From Pannonibacter carbonis (GTDB lineage Bacteria; Pseudomonadota; Alphaproteobacteria; Rhizobiales; Stappiaceae), in contig NZ_PUDR01000012.1 in NCBI RefSeq assembly GCF_003012935.1, positions 62,001 through 126,000 of the forward strand: a stretch of DNA of 64,000 nucleotides, given 5' to 3'. Position 1 is the first letter of the stretch. The number at the start of each line of letters is the position of its first letter. Shown here in pieces: positions 19,167-29,065 of this stretch. Made by a program: the position numbers and the translations under genes. Below the pieces are notes generated by a model. It did no database searches. It was not told the DNA's origin and worked only from the letters and a program-made list of their open reading frames with translations.

Positions 19167-19916
19167 ATGAAGATCCTTGTGCCCGTCAAGCGGGTGATCG
19201 ACTACAACGTGAAGGTCCGCGTGAAGCCGGATGGCTCTGGTGTTGACCTTGCCAACGTGAAGATGTCGATGAACCCCTTCGACGAAATCTCCGTCGAAGA
19301 GGCGCTGCGCCTCAAGGAAGCCGGCAAGGCAACCGAGGTGGTTGTCGTGTCCGTCGGCCCGGCCCAGGCGACCGAGACCCTGCGCACCGCGCTGGCGATG
19401 GGTGCTGACCGCGGCATTCTCGTGAAGACCGATGCGACCACCGAGCCGCTCGCCGTTGCCAAGATCCTCAAGGCACTGGTTGACGCGGAAGCACCTGGTC
19501 TCGTCATCGTTGGCAAGCAGGCCATCGACGACGACTGCAACCAGACCGGTCAGATGCTGGCTGCGCTGCTGGGCTGGGGCCAGGGCACCTTCGCCTCGAA
19601 GGTCGACCTTGCCGGCGAAACCGTTGATGTGACCCGCGAAGTCGACGGCGGCCTGCAGACCGTGAAGCTGAAGCTGCCGGCCGTGGTGACCACGGACCTG
19701 CGCCTCAACGAGCCGCGCTATGCGTCGCTGCCGAACATCATGAAGGCCAAGAAGAAGCCGATCGACGAAAAGACCCCGGAAGAGCTCGGCGTCGACATCG
19801 CTGCGCGCCTGACCGTGCTGAAGACCGTCGAACCGGCGTCGCGCCAGGCCGGCGTCAAGGTCGGCTCCGCCGCTGAACTGGTCGCCAAGCTGAAGAACGA
19901 GGCCGGCGTCCTCTGA
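19167..19916 (+). CDS. etfB: electron transfer flavoprotein beta subunit
   Basis: A 249-residue beta subunit of ETF, which takes electrons from acyl-CoA and other flavin dehydrogenases and passes them to ETF-ubiquinone oxidoreductase. Seen: [20 protein letters not shown], the [18 protein letters not shown] segment and the AMP-binding [17 protein letters not shown] loop. It lies 27 bp ahead of etfA. The ATG at 19167 follows GGGAGGA, and a longer frame upstream is not family-like. Confidence 0.97.
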   Translation: MKILVPVKRVIDYNVKVRVKPDGSGVDLANVKMSMNPFDEISVEEALRLKEAGKATEVVVVSVGPAQATETLRTALAMGADRGILVKTDATTEPLAVAKILKALVDAEAPGLVIVGKQAIDDDCNQTGQMLAALLGWGQGTFASKVDLAGETVDVTREVDGGLQTVKLKLPAVVTTDLRLNEPRYASLPNIMKAKKKPIDEKTPEELGVDIAARLTVLKTVEPASRQAGVKVGSAAELVAKLKNEAGVL

Positions 19917-19943
19917 GGGACCCGTCGCAGGAGGAACTGATCC

Positions 19944-20882
19944 ATGACCACCCTTCTCGTGGCCGAACATGCCGCTGGCGCGCTGAATGACGCGACCGCG
20001 AAGGCCCTGACCGCCGCTGCCAAGCTCGGCGGTGATGTCCATGTGCTGGTGGCCGGCAACGGCGCCCGCGCGGTTGCCGCTGAAGCTGCCAAGCTGTCCG
20101 GCGTTGCCAAGGTTCTCGTGGCCGAAAGCGATGCTCTCGCCCATCAGCTCGCCGAACCGCTGGCCGACCTGATCGTCTCGCTTGCCGGCGGCTACTCCGC
20201 CATCGTCGCCCCGGCGACGGCAAGCGGCAAGAACACCCTGCCGCGCGTTGCTGCCCTGCTCGACGTGATGCAGATCTCTGAAGTGACCGCCGTGATCGAC
20301 GCCGACACGTTCGAGCGCCCGATCTACGCCGGCAACGCCATCCAGACCGTCAAGTCCAGCGATGCCAAGAAGGTCCTGACCGTTCGCACGGCCTCCTTCG
20401 CGGCGGCCGGCCAGGGCGGTTCGGCGGCGATTGAAGACGCAGCTGTTCCGGCAGCCGCCGGCCTGTCGTCCTTCGTTGGCGAAGAGCTGTCGAAGTCTGA
20501 CCGTCCGGAACTCGCCTCGGCGAAGATCATCATCTCCGGTGGTCGCGCGCTTGGGTCCTCCGAGAAGTTTCAGGAAGTCATCCTGCCGGTGGCGGATGCG
20601 CTGGGTGCAGCCGTTGGCGCGTCCCGTGCCGCCGTCGACGCGGGCTACGCCCCGAACGACTGGCAGGTGGGTCAGACCGGCAAGGTCGTCGCCCCGCAGC
20701 TCTACATCGCCTGCGGCATTTCCGGCGCGATCCAGCATCTGGCCGGCATGAAGGACTCCAAGGTCATCGTGGCGATCAACAAGGACGAAGAGGCCCCGAT
20801 CTTCCAGGTGGCGGACTACGGCCTGGTTGGCGACCTTTTCGACATCCTGCCGCAGCTCAAGGCCGAGCTGGAAAAGGCCTGA
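19944..20882 (+). CDS. etfA: electron transfer flavoprotein alpha subunit
   Basis: A 312-residue FAD-binding alpha subunit of ETF. The C-terminal FAD domain shows [11 protein letters not shown] near residues 196-206, [23 protein letters not shown] near 245-267, and [20 protein letters not shown], the canonical signature. Length is normal. It pairs with etfB, and a strong hairpin terminator follows within a few bases of the stop, so etfBA is a two-gene unit. Confidence 0.97.
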   Translation: MTTLLVAEHAAGALNDATAKALTAAAKLGGDVHVLVAGNGARAVAAEAAKLSGVAKVLVAESDALAHQLAEPLADLIVSLAGGYSAIVAPATASGKNTLPRVAALLDVMQISEVTAVIDADTFERPIYAGNAIQTVKSSDAKKVLTVRTASFAAAGQGGSAAIEDAAVPAAAGLSSFVGEELSKSDRPELASAKIIISGGRALGSSEKFQEVILPVADALGAAVGASRAAVDAGYAPNDWQVGQTGKVVAPQLYIACGISGAIQHLAGMKDSKVIVAINKDEEAPIFQVADYGLVGDLFDILPQLKAELEKA

Positions 20883-20885
20883 GTC

Positions 20886-20922
20886 AAATGACCCGCGGCG
20901 GCTCCCGTCGCGGGTCATTTTG
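20886..20922 (+). terminator. rho-independent terminator after etfA
   Basis: A perfect 12-bp inverted repeat (AAATGACCCGCG at 20886-20897 with CGCGGGTCATTT at 20909-20920) with an 11-base loop and a short T run at its 3' side. It ends the etfBA transcript. Confidence 0.85.
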
Positions 20923-21119
20923 CATTCTTGTTCGTGTCCCTGGCCGCAATGCCACAGCCACGACATATAACTTAACGAAAACTTCAGGGCGGGCCGCTTT
21001 TCCGCCGGGAGTTCTTGCCGCCACGCGCCAGTCTTGTAAAGAATAGCGTGGTTCGAGTGAGGGTTCGGCAACGGCCGTTGCCCGTGTCACCGTGGCTTGC
21101 AACAGAATCGGATGGAACG

Positions 21120-22001
21120 ATGGTGGTCGAGATCAGGAAAATCGGCGTGATCGGATCGGGCCAGATGGGCAGCGGCATCGCTCATGTCTGCGCCCTGGCA
21201 GGGTATCAGGTCATCCTCAACGACCTCTCCCGCGACCGGATCGAGTCCGGGCTTGCCTCGATCAATGGTAACCTGGCGCGCCAGGTCGGCAAGGGACAGA
21301 TTGCCGAGGAAGAACGCTCGGCGGCCCTCGACAGGCTGTCGGGTGCTGAAAACCTCGACATGCTTGCCGACGTCGATCTCATCATCGAGTCCGCCACCGA
21401 GAACGAGCAGGTCAAGCGCAAGATTTTCGCCCAGCTCTGCCCGGTGCTGAAGCCGGAAGCGATGCTGGCGACCAACACTTCTTCAATCTCGATCACCCGT
21501 TTGGCGGCCACCACCGACCGGCCGGAGCGCTTCATCGGCATCCACTTCATGAACCCGGTTCCGATCATGGAACTGGTCGAGCTGGTGCGTGGCATCGCCA
21601 CCGAAGACGAGACTTTCGAGGCGGCGAAGGGTTTTGTCTCGCGCATTGGCAAGACGGTTGCCGTTGCCGAAGATTTCCCGGCTTTCATGGTCAACCGCAT
21701 CCTGCTGCCGATGATCAACGAGGCGATCTACACGCTTTATGAGGGCGTCGGTTCGGTCGAGGCCATCGACACCGCGATGAAGCTCGGTGCGAACCACCCG
21801 ATGGGCCCGCTGCAGCTGGCCGATTTCATCGGTCTCGACACCTGCCTGTCGATCATGCAGGTGCTTTATGAGGGCCTCGCCGACAGCAAGTACCGTCCGT
21901 GCCCGCTGCTGGTGAAATATGTCGAGGCCGGCTGGCTGGGCCGAAAGACCCGTCGCGGCTTCTACGACTATCGCGGCGACACCCCGGTTCCGACCCGCTG
22001 A
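21120..22001 (+). CDS. 3-hydroxybutyryl-CoA dehydrogenase
   Basis: A 293-residue NAD-dependent 3-hydroxyacyl-CoA dehydrogenase (Hbd/PaaH family). The Rossmann motif GVIGSGQMGSGIAHV is near residues 9-23, the catalytic His is in ERFIGIHFMNPVPIM, and the C-terminal dimerisation domain contains HPMGPLQLADFIGLDTCL. The enzyme interconverts acetoacetyl-CoA and 3-hydroxybutyryl-CoA, or longer analogues. The start at 21120 is chosen because upstream codons in the frame lack similarity. The acyl-CoA ligase gene starts 4 bp after the stop. Confidence 0.94.
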   Translation: MVVEIRKIGVIGSGQMGSGIAHVCALAGYQVILNDLSRDRIESGLASINGNLARQVGKGQIAEEERSAALDRLSGAENLDMLADVDLIIESATENEQVKRKIFAQLCPVLKPEAMLATNTSSISITRLAATTDRPERFIGIHFMNPVPIMELVELVRGIATEDETFEAAKGFVSRIGKTVAVAEDFPAFMVNRILLPMINEAIYTLYEGVGSVEAIDTAMKLGANHPMGPLQLADFIGLDTCLSIMQVLYEGLADSKYRPCPLLVKYVEAGWLGRKTRRGFYDYRGDTPVPTR

Positions 22002-22005
22002 CGCA

Positions 22006-23493
22006 ATGAACCTCGCCCGTTATTGCCTCACCAACGCCGCGCCGCCTGCCACGGATGTCGCGCTGGAGGTGGTGGGGCCAGCGGGTGTGCCACTCGAGAC
22101 CTGGACCTATGGCCGTCTGGAAGACACGATCCTGCGTGTCGCCGGCGGCCTTCGTCGTCTCGGGCTGGCAGAGGGCGAGCGGATCCTGCTGCGCATCGGC
22201 CATTCCAGCGATTTTCCGCTCGTCTTCTTTGGCGCCATTGCCGGCGGCTTCGTGCCGGTACCGAGTTCCGCCCTGCTCACAGCGTCGGAATGCGACCTGA
22301 TCCTTGCCGACAGCGGCGCGGTTTGCGTGCTGCATGACGGGGCGACAAGCCTGCCCGCCGAGCGCATCGGCGTCCGCTTTCTCGGGCCGGATGTGCTCGC
22401 AAATCTCAAGGCAGCGCCAGCCGGTGCCTATGCCGGGACGCAGCCGGATGATCCGGCCTTCCTGATCTACACATCCGGCACCTCCGGCTATCCCAAGGGC
22501 GTGCTGCATGCCCAGCGTGCCGCACTCGGGCGCCGCCCGATGGACCGTGGCTGGTATGGCATGACCCGCCACGACAGGCTGCTTCACGCCGGCGCCTTCA
22601 ACTGGACCTACACGCTCGGCGTCGGCCTCATGGATCCCTGGGCCAATGGCGCCACAAGCATTGTCTATGACGGGCCGCGCGAGCCGGACGTCTGGCCCGG
22701 CGTTCTTGAGGGGAGCCGCGCCACGCTGTTTGCAGCCGTTCCAAGCCTCTACCGTCGCATGCTCAAATATGCCGATGTCACGCCCGCGTCTTTCCCGGCC
22801 CTGCGTCATGGCCTGACGGCCGGCGAGGCGCTGTCGGGTTCTCTGCACGCCGACTGGCATTTCCGCAGTGGCCGCCCACTCTACGAAGCGCTCGGCATGA
22901 GCGAGATCTCAACCTATATCTCCAGCGGACCTGAGGTCCCGACCCGGCCGGGCAGTCCGGGCAAGCCGCAGGAGGGCCGCCGTGTTGCCGTGCTGGCGGA
23001 GGAGGGAGACGACCGGCCCTTGGCTCACGGCACTGCGGGGCTTCTCGCCGTGCATCGCTCCGATCCCGGTTTGATGCTGCGCTATTTCGGCCGCGAAGCG
23101 GAGACTGCTGCGGCTTTCCGGGGCGACTGGTTCCTGACCGGTGACCGGGCGCGCTTCGATGCGGATGGCTATCTCTGGTACGAAGGCCGGGCCGACGATG
23201 TCATGAACGCCTTCGGTTATCGGGTGGCGCCTGAGGAAGTCGAGCGCGTTCTGGCCACCCATCCGGATGTTGCAGAGGTTGCAGTGACCACGGTTGCAGC
23301 GGGCAATGGCGTTGACCTGATCGCAGCCTTCATCGTCCTGCGGCAAGGCAGCGCAGCGGACGAGGCGGATATCGCCGCGATGGCCGCTGCCGGTCTGGCC
23401 GAATACAAGCGGCCAAAGCTGTATCGCTTCGTTGACGAGTTGCCGCGCACACCGTCCGGCAAGCTTCTGCGCCGCAGTCTGCAGAAGAGTTAA
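22006..23493 (+). CDS. AMP-forming acyl-CoA synthetase/ligase
   Basis: A 495-residue adenylate-forming ligase that would activate a carboxylic acid with ATP and CoA. Core motifs: FLIYTSGTSGYPKGVLH (P-loop-like) near residues 152-168, YEALGMSEISTY near 293-304, and the hinge GRADDVMNAFGYRVAPEEVE followed by the C-terminal lysine segment PRTPSGKLLRR. Length and order resemble benzoate-CoA ligase or medium-chain acyl-CoA ligases. The true substrate cannot be told. It sits 4 bp behind the hydroxyacyl-CoA dehydrogenase, so the two are almost certainly co-transcribed. Its TAA stop forms part of a CtrA-type box. Confidence 0.88.
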   Translation: MNLARYCLTNAAPPATDVALEVVGPAGVPLETWTYGRLEDTILRVAGGLRRLGLAEGERILLRIGHSSDFPLVFFGAIAGGFVPVPSSALLTASECDLILADSGAVCVLHDGATSLPAERIGVRFLGPDVLANLKAAPAGAYAGTQPDDPAFLIYTSGTSGYPKGVLHAQRAALGRRPMDRGWYGMTRHDRLLHAGAFNWTYTLGVGLMDPWANGATSIVYDGPREPDVWPGVLEGSRATLFAAVPSLYRRMLKYADVTPASFPALRHGLTAGEALSGSLHADWHFRSGRPLYEALGMSEISTYISSGPEVPTRPGSPGKPQEGRRVAVLAEEGDDRPLAHGTAGLLAVHRSDPGLMLRYFGREAETAAAFRGDWFLTGDRARFDADGYLWYEGRADDVMNAFGYRVAPEEVERVLATHPDVAEVAVTTVAAGNGVDLIAAFIVLRQGSAADEADIAAMAAAGLAEYKRPKLYRFVDELPRTPSGKLLRRSLQKS

Positions 23494-23504
23494 CCGGGCG
23501 TTAA
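23490..23504. promoter_or_regulatory. perfect CtrA-type box (TTAA-N7-TTAA) upstream of the YjfB-like gene
   Basis: TTAACCGGGCGTTAA matches the full CtrA consensus TTAA-N7-TTAA. It lies 46 bp ahead of the start of the YjfB-like motility gene, overlapping the stop codon of the acyl-CoA ligase. CtrA controls motility genes in many Alphaproteobacteria. Function inferred from the motif and position only. Confidence 0.7.
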
Positions 23505-23550
23505 CTCGATTGGTCGAAACTGATGCATCTCGCAACCACTCGGTGGTTTC

Positions 23551-23748
23551 ATGGACAGTGTTTCGATTGCCACGTCGCTCGTCTCCGCGCAGCAGGCCCA
23601 GACCCGGGACCAGCTGCAGACGAAGATGACGAAGATGGCGCTTCAGTCAGATCAGGCCATTGTCGCCCTGCTTGACCAGGCCGCGCAAAGCGGTGCAGCT
23701 CGCTCCGCTCCCGCCGGCATGGGCGGCGCGGTTGATGTGACCGCCTGA
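23551..23748 (+). CDS. YjfB-like putative motility protein
   Basis: A 65-residue small protein: MDSVSIATSLVSAQQAQTR at the N-terminus, a Gln/Ala-rich helix, and a C-terminal GMGGAVDVTA tail. This pattern is that of the YjfB putative motility family, whose molecular role is not established. It is preceded by a perfect CtrA box and followed at once by a strong terminator, so it forms a monocistronic unit. Two other short proteins in this window (at 44345 and 44620) end in similar tails. Confidence 0.8.
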   Translation: MDSVSIATSLVSAQQAQTRDQLQTKMTKMALQSDQAIVALLDQAAQSGAARSAPAGMGGAVDVTA

Positions 23749-23792
23749 TCCTTTGTGATCCCCGCTGCCGACCCTCGTCCGGCAGCCGACTG

Positions 23793-23820
23793 AACCCGCG
23801 CTTTGCGCGGGTTTTTTCTT
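23793..23820 (+). terminator. rho-independent terminator after the YjfB-like gene
   Basis: AACCCGCGCTTTGCGCGGG followed by TTTTTTCTT. The stem is CCCGCG/CGCGGG with a short loop and a clear T-tract. It lies 44 bp after the stop and separates this gene from the convergent ftsY. Confidence 0.9.
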
Positions 23821-23860
23821 GCCGCTGATATTGTCCTGGTAGTGTCAGAGGCAAGCGACC

Positions 23861-25057
23861 TCAGGCCAGTCCGGCAATCGCCTCGGCAAAGTCGCGGGCC
23901 GAGAACGGTTCAAGATCGTCGATGCCTTCACCGACGCCAATGAAGTGTACCGGCATGCGGTGCTTGGCGGCGATGGCGACAAGGATGCCGCCGCGCGCGG
24001 TGCCGTCCAGCTTGGTCATGACCAGACCGGTGACGCCGGCGACCTTGCCGAAGATCTCCACCTGGTTCATGGCGTTCTGGCCGGTCGTGGCATCGAGGGT
24101 CAGAAGCACGTCATGCGGCGCGGTCGGATCGACCTTGCGGATGACGCGGATGACCTTTTCCAGCTCCGCCATCAGCTCGGCCTTGTTCTGAAGCCGGCCG
24201 GCGGTGTCGATCAGCAGCACGTCGACGTTCTTCTCCTTGGCCGCCTGCATGGCGTCAAAGGCAAGGCCGGCCGCGTCTGCTCCTGCATCCCGGGCAACGA
24301 CTTCCGAGCCTGTGCGGCTGCCCCAGATCTTCAGCTGTTCGACAGCGGCGGCGCGGAACGTGTCGCCGGCGGCCAGCATCACCGTCTTGCCATCGGCGGC
24401 AAGGCGCGAGGCCAGCTTGCCGATGGTGGTCGTCTTGCCGGTGCCATTGACGCCGACCATCAGCACCACATGCGGACGGATACCCCGGTCGAGATCCAGC
24501 GGCCTGGCCACCGGAGCCAGAACCTTTTCGACCTCTTCGGCCAGAACGGCGCGGACTTCCTCCGGCGAGATTTCCTTGTCGAAGCGCCCGGACCCCAGCC
24601 GCTCGGTGATCGAGCTTGCGGTGTCGAGCCCGAGGTCTGCCTGCAGCAGGATGTCTTCCAGCTCGTCCAGCATCGACTGGTCGAGCTTGCGCTTGGTGAA
24701 GATCGAGGAAATGCCCTCGGTCAGCGCCGACGACGACCGTGCGAGACCCCGGCGCAGGCGCTGGAACCAGGTGAGCTTTTCCGCCGGTTGAGGCGTCTCG
24801 ACCACAGGAGCTGGAACGGAAACCTTGGTAGGCGCAACCGGAGCGTCTCGCTCCGCCTCAGTCTGCGCAGGTTCACTTTGTTCGGCCGGCTCCGCGGCGT
24901 CGGGCTGCGGTTCTGGCAAGGTTTCTACAAGGGCGACCGGTTCGCTGACTGCTTCAAGATCGGCGGTCAAGACCTCGGCGGCATGCTCGACCTGGGCCTC
25001 GTCCGCATCCTTGCCACCGAACAGGCGGCCGAAAAACCCGCGCTTCTTCTCGCTCAT
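23861..25057 (-). CDS. ftsY: signal recognition particle receptor FtsY
   Basis: The 398-residue SRP receptor GTPase that docks Ffh-ribosome complexes at the membrane. The N-terminal about 95 residues are acidic and Pro/Ala/Glu-rich, the membrane-association A region. The NG domain follows with P-loop GVNGTGKTTTIGKL near 202-215, LIDTAGRLQNKAELM near 284, and TKLDGTARGG near 348. Last gene of a dapF-mtaB-ftsY operon in this orientation, 47 bp after mtaB. Its partner ffh is 21 kb away. Confidence 0.97.
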   Translation of the reverse strand: MSEKKRGFFGRLFGGKDADEAQVEHAAEVLTADLEAVSEPVALVETLPEPQPDAAEPAEQSEPAQTEAERDAPVAPTKVSVPAPVVETPQPAEKLTWFQRLRRGLARSSSALTEGISSIFTKRKLDQSMLDELEDILLQADLGLDTASSITERLGSGRFDKEISPEEVRAVLAEEVEKVLAPVARPLDLDRGIRPHVVLMVGVNGTGKTTTIGKLASRLAADGKTVMLAAGDTFRAAAVEQLKIWGSRTGSEVVARDAGADAAGLAFDAMQAAKEKNVDVLLIDTAGRLQNKAELMAELEKVIRVIRKVDPTAPHDVLLTLDATTGQNAMNQVEIFGKVAGVTGLVMTKLDGTARGGILVAIAAKHRMPVHFIGVGEGIDDLEPFSARDFAEAIAGLA

Positions 25058-25104
25058 CGTGTCGCGTCCTGCGTAATGGTGTCGGGTCCTGCGGCCTTCA
25101 GGTT

Positions 25105-26373
25105 TCAGGCAGCCTGGGAGACGAGCGCGCCGAGAAGATGGCGGCCGGTGTGTCCGGTGATCCGGGTCTGAAGGATCTGGCCGGCTTCGCCGCCTTCCAC
25201 CTCGACCTGGGTGAATTGTTCAGTCCGGCCAAGGCCTTCGCGCTCCATCAGGATCGGCCGCAGACGGCCAACCTCGGCGCCCAGATGCGCCGCCAGCACG
25301 ATCTCGCCCTTGGCACGCAGGTGCGCTGCGCGCTCCTTGACCAGAGCCTTTTCCAGCTGCGGCATGCGCGCGGCCGGTGTGCCCGGGCGCGGGGAGAAGG
25401 GGAAGACGTGCAGATGCGTCAGGCCGCATTCGTCGACGATCGCCAGCGTGTTGGCGAACATCTCTTCCGTCTCGGTCGGGAAGCCGGCGATGATGTCGGC
25501 GCCGAAGACCACATCCGGCCGCATCGCGCGGACGTCTTCGCAGAAGCGGATGCTGTCGGCGCGCAGGTGCCGCCGCTTCATGCGCTTCAGGATCATGTCG
25601 TCCCCGGCCTGCAGCGACAGGTGGAAATGCGGCATCAGCCGCTCGTCTTCGGCAATGACGCGCATCAGCTCCGGATCGGCCTCGATGGAATCGATGGAGG
25701 ACAGGCGCAGGCGCTTCAGCTCCGGCACCAGCTTGAGGATCTTGGCGACCAGCGTGCCGAGCTTCGGCGTGCCCGGCAGGTCCGAGCCATAGGAGGTGAT
25801 GTCGACGCCGGTGACGACGATCTCGTTGTAGCCATTCTCCACCAGCCGGCGGACCTGATCGACGACAACGCCCATCGGCACCGAGCGGGAATTGCCGCGG
25901 CCGAAGGGGATGATGCAGAAGGTGCAGCGGTGGTCGCAGCCGTTCTGCACCTGGACGAAGGCGCGGGCGCGGCCTTCCAGTCCGTCGATGAGATGGCTGG
26001 CGGTCTCGCGCACGCTCATGATGTCATTGACGCGGACCTTCTCGCTGGCATCCAGCCCGAACTGGGCGACGCGGCCATAGGAGGCGCGCTCCAGCTTTTC
26101 CGCGTTGCCGAGGACGAGATCAACCTCCGGCATTTCGGAGAATTTCGAGGTCTCGGTCTGGGCGGCGCAGCCGGTGACGATGATCTTGGCGTCCGGATTG
26201 TCGCGGCGCGCCTTGCGCACGGCCTGACGTGCCTGGCGCACGGCTTCCGACGTGACGGCACAGGTGTTGATCAGGATCGCGTCCTTGAGGCCGGCGGCTT
26301 CCGCCTCGCGCTTCATCACTTCCGACTCATAGGAATTGAGCCGGCAACCGAAGGTCACAACGTCGATGCTCAC
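25105..26373 (-). CDS. mtaB: tRNA t6A37 methylthiotransferase MtaB
   Basis: A 422-residue radical-SAM methylthiotransferase that converts t6A to ms2t6A at position 37 of tRNAs. The N-terminal UPF0004 domain has three cysteines for the auxiliary Fe-S cluster: [23 protein letters not shown] and VTGCAAQTE. The radical-SAM CxxxCxxC motif is in [15 protein letters not shown] near 145-160. A TRAM-like C-terminal segment follows. The MtaB rather than MiaB assignment rests on the CRLNSYES N-terminus and the gene neighbourhood with dapF and ftsY. Its ATG overlaps the dapF stop by four bases. Confidence 0.94.
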   Translation of the reverse strand: MSIDVVTFGCRLNSYESEVMKREAEAAGLKDAILINTCAVTSEAVRQARQAVRKARRDNPDAKIIVTGCAAQTETSKFSEMPEVDLVLGNAEKLERASYGRVAQFGLDASEKVRVNDIMSVRETASHLIDGLEGRARAFVQVQNGCDHRCTFCIIPFGRGNSRSVPMGVVVDQVRRLVENGYNEIVVTGVDITSYGSDLPGTPKLGTLVAKILKLVPELKRLRLSSIDSIEADPELMRVIAEDERLMPHFHLSLQAGDDMILKRMKRRHLRADSIRFCEDVRAMRPDVVFGADIIAGFPTETEEMFANTLAIVDECGLTHLHVFPFSPRPGTPAARMPQLEKALVKERAAHLRAKGEIVLAAHLGAEVGRLRPILMEREGLGRTEQFTQVEVEGGEAGQILQTRITGHTGRHLLGALVSQAA

Positions 26374-27281
26374 TGGGCAACCTCCAGCGAGGCTGCCTGC
26401 AGGTCCGCGTCGCCCGGCCCGGTCTTGACGAAGGTGAGGCTGTCAAAATCGACCTCTCCCTCGAATTCGACTTCGGTGGCACCGGTCATCAGGACGTGGT
26501 CGTCGCTCTCGCGCCAGGTGATCGAGATCGCGCCGCCCGGCAAGTGGATGACCGAGCTGCGGCCGGCACGACGATCACGCGCTGCAGCCACGGCGACGGC
26601 GCAGGCGGCGGTGCCGCAGGCCTTCGTCAGGCCCGCGCCACGTTCCCAGACCCGCACGCGGATCTGGTTCGGGGCAAAGATATGGGCGAGCGAGATGTTC
26701 GCTGCTTCCGGGAAGATCGGGTGGTTTTCGAGCAGCGGCCCGATGCGGCCGAGATCATAGGCGTCAACATCCTTGACCCAGAAGATCGCATGCGGATTGC
26801 CCATGCTGACGGCAGCCGGCGTGTGCAGGATCGGCGCGTCGATGGGGCCGATCTGCAGCTCGATCGCGCGGGTATCGGCAAACTCTTCCGCCAGCGGGAT
26901 CTCGTTCCAGGCAAAGCGCGGTTTGCCCATGTCGACGGTGACGCTCAGCGGCGCTTCGGCCTTGCGGGCGATGAGCAGGCCGGCGCGGGTCTCGATGGAC
27001 ACGGCGTCCTTCTCCGTCTCCTCGATCAGCAGCCGGCCGATGCAGCGGGTGGCGTTGCCGCAGGCTGACACCTCGCTGCCATCGCAGTTGTGGATGCGCA
27101 TGAAGACGTCAGCTCCGGACGGCGAGCGCTCGACCGTGATCATCTGGTCGAAGCCGATGCCGGTCTCGCGGTTGCCGAGCGCAGCGATGACGTCCGGCGT
27201 CAGGGCAAGTTTCTCCGTGCGGGCGTCCCACACGACGAAGTCATTGCCAAGGCCATTCATCTTCAAAAACGATCTGCGCAT
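26370..27281 (-). CDS. dapF: diaminopimelate epimerase
   Basis: A 303-residue PLP-independent epimerase making meso-DAP from LL-DAP for lysine and peptidoglycan. Both catalytic cysteines are visible, the first in ACGNATRC near residue 73 and the second in [11 protein letters not shown] near 222. N-terminus [21 protein letters not shown] is typical. It heads the dapF-mtaB-ftsY operon, and meso-DAP feeds lysA (40522-41796), also in this window. Confidence 0.97.
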   Translation of the reverse strand: MRRSFLKMNGLGNDFVVWDARTEKLALTPDVIAALGNRETGIGFDQMITVERSPSGADVFMRIHNCDGSEVSACGNATRCIGRLLIEETEKDAVSIETRAGLLIARKAEAPLSVTVDMGKPRFAWNEIPLAEEFADTRAIELQIGPIDAPILHTPAAVSMGNPHAIFWVKDVDAYDLGRIGPLLENHPIFPEAANISLAHIFAPNQIRVRVWERGAGLTKACGTAACAVAVAAARDRRAGRSSVIHLPGGAISITWRESDDHVLMTGATEVEFEGEVDFDSLTFVKTGPGDADLQAASLEVAQ

Positions 27282-27418
27282 GTCGGATCCGCGGAGGGCT
27301 GAGGGGGTGTCAGGGGCAGTTTGCTGCCTGTATCTGGACTATATGGCGGAAAAGCTGTCAAAATACCAGCAGTCACCTTGTCCTATGGTTTCAGCCTGCC
27401 GCGGTTTGCCTGATGCCG

Positions 27419-28306
27419 TTACAGGCGGCGGGCGTTGAAGGTGTCGCAGCTGCCCATGTCGCCAGACGCGAAGCCCTCGCGGAACCAGCGCGCGCGCTGT
27501 GCCGAGGTGCCATGGTTGAAGCTTTCCGGCACCACATAGCCCTGGGCCTCGCGCTGCAGTGTGTCGTCGCCAATGCGGGAGGCGGCATTCAGCGCTTCCT
27601 CGACATCGCCGTCCTCGACAAAGCCCTGCTGACGGGCGGCGTGATGCGCCCAGACACCGGCAAGGCAGTCTGCCTGCAGTTCCACGCGCACGGACAGGGC
27701 ATTGGCGTCCGCCTCGTTGAGGGACCGGCGGACGCGCTGGTATTCGGGCAGGATGCCAAGCACGTTCTGCACGTGGTGCCCGACTTCATGTGCCAGCACA
27801 TAGGCCTGGGCAAAATCGCCCGGTGCGCCAAGCTCGCGCGACAGCTGGCGGTAAAATGACAGGTCGATGTAGATCTGCTGGTCAGCGCCACAATAGAACG
27901 GCCCGGTGGCGGAACTTGCCTGGCCGCAGGCCGAGGGTACGTAGTCGGTGAAAAGGACAAGACGCGGCTCGGGATAGTCGTGCCCTTCCGCCTGCATCAA
28001 CTGCGTCCAGGTGTTTTCGGTGTCAGCCAGCACCACCGACACGAAACTTGCCAGTTCATCCTCGCCAGCCGGACGTGGGCCTGAGGTCTGCCGTGTCTCG
28101 ACGGACTGCGACCCGCCCTCCATTGTCCCCAGCAGCTCGAGCGGATTGATGCCGGTGACCCAGGAAATCAGCAGGACGACGACAATGCCGCCGATGCCGA
28201 GACCGCCACCGGACTTCATGCCGCGACGGGGCGCGCGAAAGCCGCCACCGCCCGACCCGCGCCGGTCATCGACATTGCTGCTTTCCTGACGGCCTTTCCA
28301 GCGCAT
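27419..28306 (-). CDS. YpfJ-type putative neutral zinc metallopeptidase
   Basis: A 295-residue predicted zinc protease. One N-terminal hydrophobic segment (GGIVVVLLISWVTGI, about residues 39-53) suggests a membrane-anchored or exported protein. The zinc motif HEVGHHVQN is in the centre, with the Cys pair ACGQASSATGPFYCG typical of this family (YpfJ, Zn_peptidase). N-terminal residues are Arg/Gly-rich. No substrate is known. It follows the L,D-transpeptidase-like gene at about 50 bp on the same strand. Confidence 0.88.
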   Translation of the reverse strand: MRWKGRQESSNVDDRRGSGGGGFRAPRRGMKSGGGLGIGGIVVVLLISWVTGINPLELLGTMEGGSQSVETRQTSGPRPAGEDELASFVSVVLADTENTWTQLMQAEGHDYPEPRLVLFTDYVPSACGQASSATGPFYCGADQQIYIDLSFYRQLSRELGAPGDFAQAYVLAHEVGHHVQNVLGILPEYQRVRRSLNEADANALSVRVELQADCLAGVWAHHAARQQGFVEDGDVEEALNAASRIGDDTLQREAQGYVVPESFNHGTSAQRARWFREGFASGDMGSCDTFNARRL

Positions 28307-28356
28307 CCCGGTCTCCTTGAACCCTTTGTGGTTCTGCCGCCCACACTACAGCGTTT

Positions 28357-28908
28357 TCACAAGATCTCCATGACCGCGCCGGGCCGCAGCTGCGACAGGA
28401 TCTGCCGCATGTGTCGCGGGCTGACCGCAACACAGCCGAGCGTCGGGCACCAGTCCTCGCGTGCGATATGAAAGAAAATGGCGCTGCCGCGACCGCGCAT
28501 GGGGGGCGTCAGGTTGCAGTCAAGAACGACAACAATGTCGTAGAGCCTATCCTCACGCCACATTTTCTCGTGGCTGGCCGGGAAGGGCAGGGTGACCGGG
28601 CGGTTGTAGCGCGGGTGCTCGGGTTCGTCGCACCAGCCATCGTCCGGGTGGAGCGCGGCGACGGGCAGGCCCGTTGATGGCCGCCGGCCGCGATCAGCGC
28701 GGAAATAGACGTCCAGCACCTCGAACCTGCCGGCCGGTGTTGCCCCGTCGCCTTCGCGCTTGCGGCGTGTGATGCCACCACGCCCAAGGGCGCAGGGAAA
28801 CACCAAATGTCCAAGCTGCAGCGTCCCGAGGCTGCGATGCCCTGGCCTTGCCCTGACCTGCAGCACCTGATGCTGCCCATTTGCTGGCCGGCTGCGATTG
28901 CCTGTCAT
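28357..28908 (-). CDS. L,D-transpeptidase (YkuD) family protein
   Basis: A 183-residue protein with a catalytic YkuD domain: GDGATPAGRFEVL near the start and IFFHIAREDWCPTLGCVAVS near residues 145-164, which carries the conserved His and the nucleophilic Cys in GCVAVS. The usual SHGCxR signature is replaced by TLGCVAV, a variant seen in alphaproteobacterial members. No signal peptide is evident at the chosen ATG (28908, with GGGGTGA upstream), so its export and its peptidoglycan role are unproven. The frame is open upstream to 29019 but the extra N-terminus does not look conserved. Confidence 0.82.
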   Translation of the reverse strand: MTGNRSRPANGQHQVLQVRARPGHRSLGTLQLGHLVFPCALGRGGITRRKREGDGATPAGRFEVLDVYFRADRGRRPSTGLPVAALHPDDGWCDEPEHPRYNRPVTLPFPASHEKMWREDRLYDIVVVLDCNLTPPMRGRGSAIFFHIAREDWCPTLGCVAVSPRHMRQILSQLRPGAVMEIL

Positions 28909-29065
28909 GCGGATTTCACCCCTGGATAACCGGACCGTGAAGCAGATTTGACAAAGTGCCCTCTGACCGGTGATCGTTTTTTCTCGCGCAACATTGCGTA
29001 AGACTGCAATGTGCTGCAAGCCGGCCTATATGAGTGAGGCGGAAAAAACAGGCGAGGACAAGGAC

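Noticed and set aside
18996-21071. 691-codon minus-strand frame
   Set aside because: Antisense to etfB and etfA. No family signature.
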